A stretch of DNA of 64,000 bases, taken from Aliiglaciecola sp041538045 (lineage in GTDB: Bacteria > Pseudomonadota > Gammaproteobacteria > Enterobacterales > Alteromonadaceae). This document shows positions 1 through 9,315 of this stretch, piece by piece. The notes under the pieces were generated by a model, which saw nothing but the letters and a program-made list of their open reading frames with translations, searched no databases and was not told where the DNA came from. A program made the translations under genes and the position numbers. Location: NCBI RefSeq assembly GCF_041538045.1, contig NZ_JBGOSE010000006.1:235002-299001 (forward strand), in the 5' to 3' direction. How positions within the stretch are numbered: position 1 is the stretch's first letter; every line of letters starts with the position of its first letter.

Positions 1-39
1 AGAAGTCGATTGGCTGAATTTGCAGAAGAAAATTTGTAA
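1..39 (+). CDS. 3' end of a gene cut by the window edge
   Basis: The first 12 codons read in frame 1 as RSRLAEFAEENL followed by TAA at 37-39. A clean rho-independent terminator follows at 76-103, which supports a real plus-strand gene ending here. Too little is present to name the product. Confidence 0.5.
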   Translation, partial: RSRLAEFAEENL

Positions 40-75
40 CCAAAGACAAAAATAATATTGTTGAATCTCACCTTT

Positions 76-103
76 AAGGCCATGCTCTGCATGGCCTTTT
101 TTA
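76..103 (+). terminator. rho-independent terminator
   Basis: A 10-bp perfect stem AAGGCCATGC / GCATGGCCTT with a TCT loop is followed by a run of T. It would end the transcript of the gene truncated at the left edge of the window. Confidence 0.85.
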
Positions 104-248
104 ATTTATCTACAAGGTAAATTTTCAGACATAAAAGTGCCAATGTATAGTTTGGCGGTAGAAGTCCATGTGAGGCCCACTATTACCCCAATAGGCTTTA
201 GAAGATTTAACGAACAAAGAACATTATAACCTTTGAGGTGAATAATGA

Positions 249-1202
249 TTAGGGGATCATCACCACTTTGTAACTGCCATTTGCGATATGTCTAGCTGTT
301 TCATCAGATATTTCGCCAATGCCTACCAATCCAGGCCCTGTAGGTTCTATCAAAACGTGTTGAGCACCACGAATATTTATGGATTTTTCATTTGGACGCT
401 CACCTAAGTTAACGGCTAAGAGTGCGTGATTGGGGAGATATATCATTGCCATACTCAAATCTGGAAGCAATGAGCGCATTAACGATGCGGTCAAGGTCGC
501 TTTGCTATCGCAATCTCCTTTGTTGTTATTAAGCACCTCTAAAGGTGTGAAAAACCCAGCGCCGTTGGCATCGACGCGACTGGTTAGTTGGTTATAGGGA
601 ATACTTTGGATCCAGCCTAGCATTAAATTCACATAGGCTCTTGTGTCCGTTCCCTCGTCTAATTGTTCATATATTGCTTGGGCAGCTGGCAATAAAAACG
701 CTCTACTTTGTTGGATATAGCGTATGTGATCAGGGATCACCCCTTCTTGACCTAAGTGATTAACAAAACGCGTATAGTGATTGGCAAATAAGTAGTCATC
801 AAAGGCGCTTTCTTGCTTTTCAGACATCAATGATTTCCACTTATCGAGCATGGCTTGATCCCGACTGGATACTTTCAACTCTAACCGTTCACCACGTTGT
901 TGAATGGTGACACGAGCTTCTTTTGGACTGACTTTTTGTGCTTGCTTCATCAATTCAACGTAGACATAACGTTGCGCTATTTCCGGTTTAAAGACGGTTT
1001 GATTTTTATACTGTTCTTGGGCAGTGGTTTTATCTACTGAAAAGGTCAATGTGTTCGTTTGTTTAGCTTGGTCAACCCACTTATAATTGTAGGTGTATGT
1101 ATCACTATCTGATGATTTTTTAAATTGCAGTTGTTGTGCATTGGCTGGGGATATTATCCCTATTATAAATAGTAGGCACAGAACAATTAATAATGCTTTC
1201 AT
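249..1202 (-). CDS. secreted transglutaminase-like cysteine protein
   Basis: 317 residues. A signal peptide of about 22 residues (hydrophobic LLIVLCLLFIIGI, likely cut after ANA) sends it to the periplasm. The second half carries a transglutaminase/protease-like core: KGDCDSKATL with Cys231, then PNHALLAV with His259 and an acidic residue in IEPTGP around 286, giving a plausible Cys-His-Asp/Glu triad. The N-terminal 200 residues match nothing I recognise. It lies 81 bp downstream of cysG on the same strand, so the two could be co-transcribed, but no functional link to siroheme is evident. The family includes peptidases, amidases and inactive forms, so the activity is unassigned. Confidence 0.75.
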   Translation of the reverse strand: MKALLIVLCLLFIIGIISPANAQQLQFKKSSDSDTYTYNYKWVDQAKQTNTLTFSVDKTTAQEQYKNQTVFKPEIAQRYVYVELMKQAQKVSPKEARVTIQQRGERLELKVSSRDQAMLDKWKSLMSEKQESAFDDYLFANHYTRFVNHLGQEGVIPDHIRYIQQSRAFLLPAAQAIYEQLDEGTDTRAYVNLMLGWIQSIPYNQLTSRVDANGAGFFTPLEVLNNNKGDCDSKATLTASLMRSLLPDLSMAMIYLPNHALLAVNLGERPNEKSINIRGAQHVLIEPTGPGLVGIGEISDETARHIANGSYKVVMIP

Positions 1203-1283
1203 TGGTATTCACCCCCTCTTGGTATTAAGCATAGTAGCGAATATCAGTGTTGAGGTTAAATTTGCCGCTAACCAATTATCCCC

Positions 1284-2681
1284 CTAGTTAGTGGGTTGTT
1301 CAGTAGCAAACCAATTTAGTTTTTTTCTTAAGGTAACAACAGTGCCAATAATGATAAGAGAAGGCGGTTTAATTTCAGCTTCTTCGGCAAGTTCTTGTAT
1401 TGTAATTAAACTGCCGGTAACCACTTTTTGTTTTTCTGTTGTGGCAGATTGCACCATTGCAATCGGCATATCTTTGGGCATGCCATGTTCAATAAGTTTG
1501 TCACGGATAATCGCCAAACCGGTTATTCCCATATAAAAGACGATGGTTTGATTTTTTTGAACTAACGCAGGCCAATCTAGATCAATGGTGTTGTCTTTTA
1601 AATGCCCAGTGGCAAAAACCACTGATTGCGCATGATCTCTATGGGTTAACGGGATCCCAGCATAACTTGCCGCCCCAGTTGCTGCGGTAATACCAGGCAC
1701 AACTTGGAAAGAAACATTACGGTCTACAAGGGTTTCTATTTCTTCGCCACCTCGTCCAAAGATAAAGGGATCACCCCCTTTGAGTCTGACAACTCTTTGA
1801 CCGTCTGCGGCAAGATCAGCGAGTAATACGTTAATATCTTGTTGGGGTAGGGTATGTTGGCTTTTTGCTTTTCCCACATAGATTTTTTCAGCATCTCTAC
1901 GAACTAACTCTAAAACTTCTTTGGAAACTAGCCTGTCGTATACAACAACGTCGGCTTTTTGCATTAAACGTAGGGCTTTAAACGTGAGTAAGTCGGGATC
2001 ACCGGGACCAGCTCCCACTAAATACACCTCACCATGAACTTTCTTTTGCTCATGGTTTGCCAATGACTCAGCAAACATCGATTCAGCTTTCTGCTGATTG
2101 CCATTTAAAATCTGTTCTGCAATAGGACCATCAAGTACATCTTCCCAAAAAAACCTTCGAGACGTGATTGACGACAAACGTTGTTTCACTTGCTCTCTAA
2201 ATTTCTCCGAAAATTGACCTAAAAGCGAGATTTTTTGCGGAATGAAAGACTCTAGCTTTTGACGTAAATAGCGCAGTAAAACCGGTGCAACGCCACCGCT
2301 ACTCATGGCTATCACTATTGGTGAACGGTCGATGATTGAGGGAGTAATAAACTTACACAAAGGAGTGTTATCTACCACATTAACGAGAATGTTTGCGGCA
2401 CTCGCAAGCTTATGAACCTGCTGATTCACCTCGCTGTTATCTGTAGCGACAAAAATCAGGTCGCGCTTATCAATATCACCTTGATGAAACTCTCTTGTTA
2501 TCGCGGTAATCAACCCTTGCTCTGCAAATTGCTCTACAGTGCTACACATCCAAGGTGCTACAACGGTAATCTTAGCTTCGCTTTTAAGTAGTAACTCTAT
2601 CTTGCGGGCAGCCACTTCCCCAGCACCTACTACTAAGCAATTTAACTCTTGAGTATCAATAAAAATCGGGAAATAACGCAT
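1284..2681 (-). CDS. cysG: siroheme synthase CysG (trifunctional)
   Basis: 465 residues, the usual length of full CysG. It converts uroporphyrinogen III to siroheme, the cofactor of sulfite and nitrite reductases, in the cytoplasm. Residues 1 to about 115 form the NAD-binding precorrin-2 dehydrogenase/ferrochelatase part (VVGAGEVAARK near the N-terminus). A dimerisation segment follows, and from about residue 217 there is a SAM-dependent uroporphyrinogen-III C-methyltransferase domain with VYLVGAGPGDPDLLT, a KGGDPFIFGRGGEE loop and GITAATGAASYAGIPLTHRD. It stands between the transglutaminase-like gene and deaD. No sulfate-assimilation genes are in the window. Confidence 0.97.
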   Translation of the reverse strand: MRYFPIFIDTQELNCLVVGAGEVAARKIELLLKSEAKITVVAPWMCSTVEQFAEQGLITAITREFHQGDIDKRDLIFVATDNSEVNQQVHKLASAANILVNVVDNTPLCKFITPSIIDRSPIVIAMSSGGVAPVLLRYLRQKLESFIPQKISLLGQFSEKFREQVKQRLSSITSRRFFWEDVLDGPIAEQILNGNQQKAESMFAESLANHEQKKVHGEVYLVGAGPGDPDLLTFKALRLMQKADVVVYDRLVSKEVLELVRRDAEKIYVGKAKSQHTLPQQDINVLLADLAADGQRVVRLKGGDPFIFGRGGEEIETLVDRNVSFQVVPGITAATGAASYAGIPLTHRDHAQSVVFATGHLKDNTIDLDWPALVQKNQTIVFYMGITGLAIIRDKLIEHGMPKDMPIAMVQSATTEKQKVVTGSLITIQELAEEAEIKPPSLIIIGTVVTLRKKLNWFATEQPTN

Positions 2682-2791
2682 GTTAGCTGCCTATTGTAAT
2701 CATTTAGAAGTAGATTCTGCGTGAAATTTTATATATAGAAAAAGTATTAAAAACTAAATGATAGTTCGTTTGGTTATTTAGATTTTGAATC

Positions 2792-2817
2792 AAAAAACCC
2801 GCCTTGTGAGCGGGTTT
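2792..2817 (-). terminator. rho-independent terminator of deaD
   Basis: Read on the minus strand: AAACCCGC, a 7-nt loop, GCGGGTTT and further T residues. It begins 7 bases past the deaD stop codon. Confidence 0.85.
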
Positions 2818-2823
2818 AGTATA

Positions 2824-4554
2824 TTATCGTTTATCGAATTTACGCGATTTACGTTTCGGTGGCTCATCACTCCACTCACGAATGGCCAATCGCTGCCCCG
2901 CTACACGAGTTTTTTCGAGCACACCAAAGGTATTAGCTGGCATGCCCTTAGGCAGGTCAACGGTACTAAAGCTATCGAAGATCTCAATGGCACCGATATT
3001 CTTACTGCTAATATTCGCTTCATTGGCAATCGCACCAACAATGTTGCCAGGTTTGGCCCCATGAGAATGGCCAACATCAATTCTATAACGTTGCATTCCC
3101 TCGTCTGGTTTGCTGCTACGATTACGACCGCGACCACCACGTTCATCTCTTGAACCACGCTCTCTGCCACCACTACGAGGTCCACGATCTCTTTCGTTGT
3201 AAGCAGGTTTAGCGTTTAAGTCAGGGCGGTCACCTTCTTTAAGGATTAATGGCTCATCGCCTTGTGCAATTTTAGCCAAGGCCGCCATAATTTTTTCTGG
3301 GGCCGCTTCAGTTTCTTTTTGAATAGACTCTACAATAGGAATTAAGCTTTCGATTGAATCGTCTTGAATTGCTTCAATGACACTGGTTTTGAATCGAGAT
3401 AAACGAGTTTGATTAATTTCAGAAATTGACGGAATCGGCATTTGTTCAATACTTTGTTTCGTCGCTTTTTCAATTGAGAACAACATGCGCTTTTCACGAT
3501 GTGATATGAATAGAATCGCATCACCTTGACGTCCTGCACGACCAGTTCGTCCAATTCTGTGAACATAAGATTCTGTATCATATGGAACGTCGTAGTTAAT
3601 AACATGGCTTACGCGTTCAACATCCAATCCTCGAGCTACAACATCGGTAGCTACAAGAATATCTATTTTACCTTGTTTAAGACGGTCAACCGTTCTTTCT
3701 CTAGCATTTTGCGCTATATCACCGTTCAAAGGTTCAACATCGTAACCACGAGCTGAAAGTTTGTCGGCTAACTCTACCGTTGCTGTTTTGGTACGAACGA
3801 ATATGATGACACCATCAAATTCTTCCACTTCCATAATTCGGGTTAAAGCTTCTAACTTGTGATGTCCTGCAACCTGACAGAAACGCTGCTTAATGGTACT
3901 AGCAGTACTGACTTTAGAAGCAATTTTCACATGTTTTGGATTGCTTAAATAACGTTCTGCTATTTTTTTGATTGGCGCTGGCATAGTTGCTGAAAACAAT
4001 GCTGTTTGGCGTGTTTCAGGTGCATGGCTTAAAATCCATTCTACATCGTCAATGAAACCCATACGTAACATTTCATCGGCTTCATCCAATACCAAAAAAC
4101 GTAACTTGTCGAGTTTAAGGGTGCCACGCTTGATATGGTCGATAACACGTCCCGGTGTACCAACAACCACTTGCACACCACGTTTTAGCTGGCGAATCTG
4201 ATTGTCGTAAGATTGGCCACCGTATATTGGTAAAACGCGAATTTTTTTCGAAAAGCTAGCGTATACTTGAAACGCTTCTGCAACTTGAATAGCTAATTCC
4301 CGAGTTGGGGCTAATACCAATAATTGTGTGAAGTCGGCATCAATATCTAGGTTGGCCAACATAGGAAGTGCAAATGCACCGGTTTTCCCCGTACCCGTTT
4401 GTGCTTGGCCTAGTAAGTCATGGCCTTGTAATATTAACGGTATACTCTCGGCTTGAATTGGAGATGGTTTTTCGTAGCCAACTTTTTCAATTGCTTGCAA
4501 GAGTGCTTCAGGTAGATTAAGTTCTTTAAAGGTTATATCTGTCGTACTGGTCAT
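2824..4554 (-). CDS. deaD: ATP-dependent DEAD-box RNA helicase DeaD/CsdA
   Basis: 576 residues. Helicase domain 1 has the Q motif (FKELNLP...PSPIQ), Walker A AQTGTGKT at 51-58, PTRELAIQ, TPGRV, DEAD at 157-160 and SAT at 188-190. Domain 2 has ARGLDVERV and HRIGRTGRAGR. After a charged, Arg/Gly-rich linker around 460-490 comes a DbpA-type RNA-binding domain (YRIDVGHSHG...IGAIEIFDSFSTVDLP), which marks DeaD/CsdA rather than RhlB or RhlE. The family unwinds RNA in ribosome assembly and mRNA turnover, mainly in the cold. A terminator follows directly. The 328-bp region upstream is shared with the divergent TPR lipoprotein gene. Confidence 0.95.
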   Translation of the reverse strand: MTSTTDITFKELNLPEALLQAIEKVGYEKPSPIQAESIPLILQGHDLLGQAQTGTGKTGAFALPMLANLDIDADFTQLLVLAPTRELAIQVAEAFQVYASFSKKIRVLPIYGGQSYDNQIRQLKRGVQVVVGTPGRVIDHIKRGTLKLDKLRFLVLDEADEMLRMGFIDDVEWILSHAPETRQTALFSATMPAPIKKIAERYLSNPKHVKIASKVSTASTIKQRFCQVAGHHKLEALTRIMEVEEFDGVIIFVRTKTATVELADKLSARGYDVEPLNGDIAQNARERTVDRLKQGKIDILVATDVVARGLDVERVSHVINYDVPYDTESYVHRIGRTGRAGRQGDAILFISHREKRMLFSIEKATKQSIEQMPIPSISEINQTRLSRFKTSVIEAIQDDSIESLIPIVESIQKETEAAPEKIMAALAKIAQGDEPLILKEGDRPDLNAKPAYNERDRGPRSGGRERGSRDERGGRGRNRSSKPDEGMQRYRIDVGHSHGAKPGNIVGAIANEANISSKNIGAIEIFDSFSTVDLPKGMPANTFGVLEKTRVAGQRLAIREWSDEPPKRKSRKFDKR

Positions 4555-4882
4555 TCATGATCCCTGGTTACCGGATAAGTAATTAACTGACATCAGCTAA
4601 TTACAGCTAAACAGGCAATCTTGAAAAGTGCCTAAAGGCCGGTATTGATTAAAGTCGTAGTATATTAGATAACCTTATTTTAAGCCAACAAAGGTGCCAT
4701 TTCAGGTGATAATTTTTTATTTTTTAACGGGCAGTTAACCGCTACTTAACATTATAGGCTTAATTTTAATAAAATCGGTGTTAGTCTATTGGTTTTTAGA
4801 CTAAACCCTGCTGTAAAAAATAATTAGACTTGAAGCATAGAACAAAATAGAGCTAATTTGACATTAAGGAAGAGTTAACAAT
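4555..4882. other. divergent intergenic region deaD / prsT-like gene
   Basis: No gene seen. It is AT-rich and must hold the promoters of both flanking genes. The deaD leader is potentially long, as in cold-shock helicase genes, but I could not define a conserved element. A GGAAGAG ribosome binding site precedes the plus-strand gene at about 4868. Confidence 0.5.
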
Positions 4883-7624
4883 ATGAGAAAATTACTAATA
4901 GCAATTAGCGTTAGCCTCATTCTCGGATGTACCCAGAAAACAAGTGAAGAACATTTAACCTCTGCTCAAGAGTTTATTGCACAAAATAAATTAAATTCTG
5001 CCGTTATTGAACTGAAAAGTGCGGTTCAAGCTGACCCTAGAAATCCAATTGCCCGATTTGAATTGGGGAAAGTGTATTTAAAGCAAAAACAATATGAAAG
5101 TGCAGAAAAAGAACTAAACCGAGCATTAGAATATGGACAGCCTGCTTCTGACGTTATCCCCTTATTATCACAGGCTTACCAAAATTCTGGTGCTTATGCG
5201 GAATTAAGCCAAATTGATCATGCAGAAGCAGGAATGACCCCAGAACAAGAAATGGAAGTGGGCTTTTTTAAATTACAATCTTTGGCTCAATTAGGCAAAG
5301 AAGCGGATGCGAAATTGTTATTGGAACAACTGAGTACGGTTAATGCCGATACAGTGTACTCTGGGTTAGTTGAAATATTTGGTTTGGTGTTAGAGCAAAA
5401 CGTTGATGAGGCGGTAAGTAAAACAGAAACTCTAGCGCAAAAATACCCAGAAAACGCCGACGTCCTCAAACTACAAGGTCAATTGTATTTGCGTACTCAG
5501 CAGGTAGATAAAGCCGCTGACGTTTATGTATCTTATTTGGAAGCATACCCAGAAGATACGCAAATCGTTTTTGTTTTAGCAAAACTTTTAGTCGACAACG
5601 GTAAAATAACCGAAGCCGAACCTTACATCGATCAGTTGCTCGCGATCAATCAAGAAAATGCATTACTTAATCAATTAAAAAGTGTTGTGAGCGCGGCTAA
5701 GAATGAGCATGAAAATGCACAAAAATATGCTGAAAAAGCGATTCAAAGTGGTCGTGGTGACCCAGTTCTAAGATTGATTGCCGGATATGCTGCTTATGTC
5801 CTTGAGGATTATGAGGCTGCAAATACTCACTTGTCTTATATCGCCAGTTCTTTGCAACCTAACCACCCAGCGTTAAAAATGTTAGCAGCAAGCCAATTGG
5901 AACTTGGCTTATCTGAAGATGCCAGCAATGTGTTGGAAATGTTCAGTGAAGTAACAGAACAAGATGCTAAGTTGTTTAGCAAAGCTGGATATGAATTAAT
6001 TCGTGCTGGTAACCTGAATGATGCTAAAGAAGTGATTGCGCGTTCAGCTGAAATAAGCCGTTCTGCTGAGGATTTAACTCGTTTAGGCGTGTTAAGACTT
6101 TCCTTGAATGATGTCAGTGGCATCGTTGATTTAGAAAATGCTCTTGAGCAAAGTCCTGATATGGATGTGACTAAAGCCACTTTAGCAAATGCCTATTTGG
6201 CTACTGGCCAACTCGATAAAGCTGAAGCTCTAGCCGAGGAATGGATTGCTACTAACCCTGATGATTTTAAAGGTTATATGTTGGCTGGGGAGTTAGCCAC
6301 TAAACAAAAAGACTTTGATACTGCAATGGATATGTATAAGCAGGCTGAAGTTCTGGATGCTGAAAATGGCCTTATTAAGTTAGCTATTGCTAATTTAGAC
6401 ATTGCCAGAGGGGATAGAGACAGCGGGCATCAGAAATTGTTGGCAATCTTAGCTAAAAAACCAGATTTCGTGCCTGCGTTAGCCTCTTATTATCTTTCTC
6501 ACATGCAAATCAAAGAGAATGCTAAGGGTATGGAGCCCGCCTTAACCGCACTGAAAAATGATCCACAAAATGTTTCGTTGAAGTTAGTAGTAGCTCGCAT
6601 GTACTTAACGGAAAAGAAATGGGATGACGTGTTAGCATCGCTAGAAGGCGTTTCAGATGATGAGACTGCACCAGCGACTTATTGGAACTTAAAAGGTAAA
6701 GCGCTGCTTGGAATTGGTGGTATAGCGGATGCAAATCAGCATTATGATAAGTGGCTCGCTGCTTATCCTAATAGCAAAGCTGCCAACATTGGTAAAATGT
6801 TATTGCTTGATGCTAAAGGAGCGTTTACAGAAGGGGCTGAATTGAGTAGCCGCTTTCTTGAAGCCCGAGATGATCTGAGCGTTGAAGTGTTAAAAACTCA
6901 CTTTCTAGTGATGTCTAGACAATTTGAGGAAGCTAAAGGGGCGCTATCTAATTTGCCTGATAAAACGCAGCAGCTGCCTGTTGCAAAAGGTTTCAAAGCT
7001 CGGATTCAAATGTCTGAAGAGAAATATGCGGAGGCGCTGGATAACTCTAAAGCGGTTTATGAGGTAGTACCAAATAGCCGAAATGCGGTTTTGTTAGCCG
7101 TAAATTTAGAGCGGCTTGATAAAAAGCCCGAAGCACTTTCATTATTGCAGCAACATGCGGAAAAATATCCCAATGACATAGCAGTGAAGATGATGATTGC
7201 TGAACGGCAAATAAGCGGGGATGAGGAAACCGCCATAGCGACTTATGAAAAAACCTTGGAGCTAAACCCAAATAATTTTGTGGTGTTAAATAACCTAGCG
7301 TATTTGTACGCTCAAAATGGACGTTTAAAAGAGGCTGAAAAATACGCTAAACAAGCCGTAGAGCAATATCCTGATAATCCTGATGCAGTGGATACTTTGG
7401 CTCAAGCCTTAATGAAGCAAGAAAAGTATGATGAATCCTTAAAGTATTATGATCGTGTCATAAATGATTCCATGAAAAATAATGAGATATATCTTAATTA
7501 CGTGGAAGTTTTATTTGCGAGTGGCAACAATACCTTGGGGAGACGGAAGCTTAGTGAACGTACTTTTACGGCTGAAAATAATATTGAGCGGGTTAAAAAT
7601 CTAAAAAATCAATATGGGATTTAA
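4883..7624 (+). CDS. prsT: TPR-repeat lipoprotein, PEP-CTERM-system PrsT type
   Basis: 913 residues. A short lipoprotein signal with lipobox ILGC puts the lipidated Cys at residue 16. The rest is an almost unbroken array of TPR-like helical hairpins, e.g. the repeats starting AIVELKSAVQADP-like near residue 42 and NPNNFVVLNNLAYLYAQNGRLKEA near 805. Length, lipobox and the first repeat (elements of AVIELKSAVQADPRNPIARFELGKVYL) resemble PrsT, the TPR protein encoded with exosortase XrtA and PEP-CTERM genes. No exosortase, prsK/prsR or exopolysaccharide genes lie nearby, so the symbol rests on family resemblance. It is probably a monocistronic gene: it is divergent from deaD and ends at a terminator. 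Alternative: a generic outer-membrane TPR lipoprotein. Confidence 0.75.
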   Translation: MRKLLIAISVSLILGCTQKTSEEHLTSAQEFIAQNKLNSAVIELKSAVQADPRNPIARFELGKVYLKQKQYESAEKELNRALEYGQPASDVIPLLSQAYQNSGAYAELSQIDHAEAGMTPEQEMEVGFFKLQSLAQLGKEADAKLLLEQLSTVNADTVYSGLVEIFGLVLEQNVDEAVSKTETLAQKYPENADVLKLQGQLYLRTQQVDKAADVYVSYLEAYPEDTQIVFVLAKLLVDNGKITEAEPYIDQLLAINQENALLNQLKSVVSAAKNEHENAQKYAEKAIQSGRGDPVLRLIAGYAAYVLEDYEAANTHLSYIASSLQPNHPALKMLAASQLELGLSEDASNVLEMFSEVTEQDAKLFSKAGYELIRAGNLNDAKEVIARSAEISRSAEDLTRLGVLRLSLNDVSGIVDLENALEQSPDMDVTKATLANAYLATGQLDKAEALAEEWIATNPDDFKGYMLAGELATKQKDFDTAMDMYKQAEVLDAENGLIKLAIANLDIARGDRDSGHQKLLAILAKKPDFVPALASYYLSHMQIKENAKGMEPALTALKNDPQNVSLKLVVARMYLTEKKWDDVLASLEGVSDDETAPATYWNLKGKALLGIGGIADANQHYDKWLAAYPNSKAANIGKMLLLDAKGAFTEGAELSSRFLEARDDLSVEVLKTHFLVMSRQFEEAKGALSNLPDKTQQLPVAKGFKARIQMSEEKYAEALDNSKAVYEVVPNSRNAVLLAVNLERLDKKPEALSLLQQHAEKYPNDIAVKMMIAERQISGDEETAIATYEKTLELNPNNFVVLNNLAYLYAQNGRLKEAEKYAKQAVEQYPDNPDAVDTLAQALMKQEKYDESLKYYDRVINDSMKNNEIYLNYVEVLFASGNNTLGRRKLSERTFTAENNIERVKNLKNQYGI

Positions 7625-7667
7625 AGCCATAAGGTTTCGATAAGAACCTCTAGAAAGTCGATATATC

Positions 7668-7698
7668 AAAAAAGGGAGCATACGCTCCCTTTTTGTTT
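7668..7698 (+). terminator. rho-independent terminator
   Basis: AAAAAGGGAGC / GCTCCCTTTTT with a 4-nt ATAC loop, ending in T-rich sequence, 44 bp after the TPR lipoprotein stop codon. Confidence 0.9.
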
Positions 7699-8355
7699 AA
7701 TCTTAATAAATCAGAAAATAATTCTAATCTTTTTTGAAATTCTTACACTTTGGAGAAAAAGGAAAATTAATCACATTGTTCACATGAATTTTAGACTTTT
7801 GGTTTGAACTTTCCCTATTCAAATCTATACAAACTAACTTAAAAGACTTTCCAGCCAAGTGCTTGAATGGTTCTGAGACTCTTTTAATACGCATAATTTT
7901 ATTCCATTAATGATACAAGCAATGGGCAAAACAATTCTGTTCATTGCTATCATCGTAGTTAGCTAATTTTTGTTTTTAATCACTTAAGTTATTTCTAAGC
8001 GAAAACAATGCCAGCTTTTAAAAATTGAATAATACAGCTTTTGGCGCTTATTTTGGTTATTTAATTTACCTGATGGTTATGGTTAGTTATACTTTTGACG
8101 CTTAAATCCTTCTAAAACGCTTTTCCGTCAATTATTTTTTGACGTTCTATCTTTATAGTGCAATTAAAACGACTTTACTCTCATTTTAATTGAATAAATT
8201 TTATAGTTGGTGAACATAAATCTTTACAGCGTACAGATAAAGCTGAGAAAACACAGAGTGGCGCAGTGAAAAGTAGAGCTTACTGTTTGCCCTTACCATT
8301 CTGCTAGTCGCACTTTGGGCTGAAAATCCTAGCAGATTGGTATAGTCAGTTTAGT
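7699..8355. other. long AT-rich intergenic region
   Basis: About 650 bp without a credible coding sequence on either strand. It lies between two genes that converge on it, so no promoter is needed here. The only structure found is the inverted repeat at 8294-8342. It may hold decayed sequence or an unannotated RNA; nothing identifies it further. Confidence 0.5.
8294..8342. repeat. 14-bp inverted repeat with 21-nt loop
   Basis: TACCATTCTGCTAG at 8294-8307 pairs with CTAGCAGATTGGTA at 8329-8342, one mismatch in 14. It lies 14 bp beyond the 3' end of the ion-channel gene. There is no T tract on either side, so it is not a classical terminator. It could be an mRNA-stabilising 3' hairpin or the remains of a small mobile repeat. 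Confidence 0.55.
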
Positions 8356-9189
8356 TTATTGTATATCTGTCTTTTTATGTTGATTGTTTTGGTTCAGCTT
8401 ATTTAGCTGCAGGTGAATATCACTCAATTGTTTGGATAAGTCAGCAATTGTCGGCTCTCCCAGTTCAAGCATTTTTTCACTACGAGCTTTTTCATTCTCC
8501 TGTTCCATAACATTCACCACAATACCGATTACCATATTTAAAAACGCGAAGGCGCTTAAGAATATGAATGTCAGGTAAAATATCCAACTTAGAGGGTAAA
8601 CCTCCATTGTTTCATACATTACGTCGGTCCAATCTTCAAAGGTCATAACTCGAAATAGGGTCAACATGGATATCGTTATATCACCCCATAACTCGGGATT
8701 AATTTCTTCGAATAAGGTGCTGCCAATTGCCCCATAAATATAGAAGATAATAAACATCAGCAACATTACGTAGCCGAGTTGAGGCATGGCTTTTACCAAA
8801 GAGGTTAATAGCAGCCGCAATTCAGGGATAATGGAAACCATCCTGAGAACTCTAAATACTCTCACTAAGCGTGCAATGATGGCCATATCGCTATTATCTG
8901 CGGGTATCACACTCACCAACACTATTAAGGTGTCGAATATATTCCACAAACTTTTAAAGAAATCCCGTTTTCGAGGCTCTGCAAAAAAACGTATGGCTAT
9001 CTCTGTGAAAAAGAAAAAGGTTATGAACCAATCTAGAAAAGTGGTGACAGATATCAAGGTTGGTGACATCTCATAAGTTTTCGCGCCAACCAGTAGTGCA
9101 GAAAATATAATCACTGAAATCACTACCAGCTCGAAAATTTTATTCGAACGAATTTTAATAAATTTGGCTTTTATTGCAGAGGCATTCAT
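8356..9189 (-). CDS. voltage-gated cation channel, BacNav-like, with Cav-like filter
   Basis: 277 residues, the size of single-repeat bacterial sodium channels (one subunit of a homotetramer). Six membrane segments are visible. S4 has four arginines spaced by three (R107, R110, R113, R116) and S3 has the LWNIFDTLIV segment. S5 and S6 flank a pore loop, and after S6 (FAFLNMVIGIVVNVM) there is a C-terminal heptad-like tail (ADLSKQLSDIHLQLNKLN), as in NaChBac/NavAb. The selectivity filter TFEDWTD (183-189) has three acids, E185, D186 and D189, where sodium-selective NavAb has TLESWSM. It resembles the engineered calcium channel CavAb (TLDDWSD). Family assignment is firm; calcium preference is inference. 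Confidence 0.88.
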   Translation of the reverse strand: MNASAIKAKFIKIRSNKIFELVVISVIIFSALLVGAKTYEMSPTLISVTTFLDWFITFFFFTEIAIRFFAEPRKRDFFKSLWNIFDTLIVLVSVIPADNSDMAIIARLVRVFRVLRMVSIIPELRLLLTSLVKAMPQLGYVMLLMFIIFYIYGAIGSTLFEEINPELWGDITISMLTLFRVMTFEDWTDVMYETMEVYPLSWIFYLTFIFLSAFAFLNMVIGIVVNVMEQENEKARSEKMLELGEPTIADLSKQLSDIHLQLNKLNQNNQHKKTDIQ

Positions 9190-9261
9190 GTCAGTTGAAG
9201 TCCAAACAAAAAGTTAAATAAAGCGTCCATACCGTAACAAAACGTGTGTTTTGGTGAACAT

Positions 9262-9299
9262 AAAAAATCCGTTAACGGCACGACCGATAACGGATTTTT
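9262..9299 (-). terminator. rho-independent terminator of tolC
   Basis: AAAAATCCGTTA / TAACGGATTTTT, 12-bp stem with a 13-nt loop. It follows the tolC stop on the minus strand and is symmetrical, so it could work in both directions. Confidence 0.85.
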
Positions 9300-9315
9300 C
9301 TGAAGTTTTATAAAC

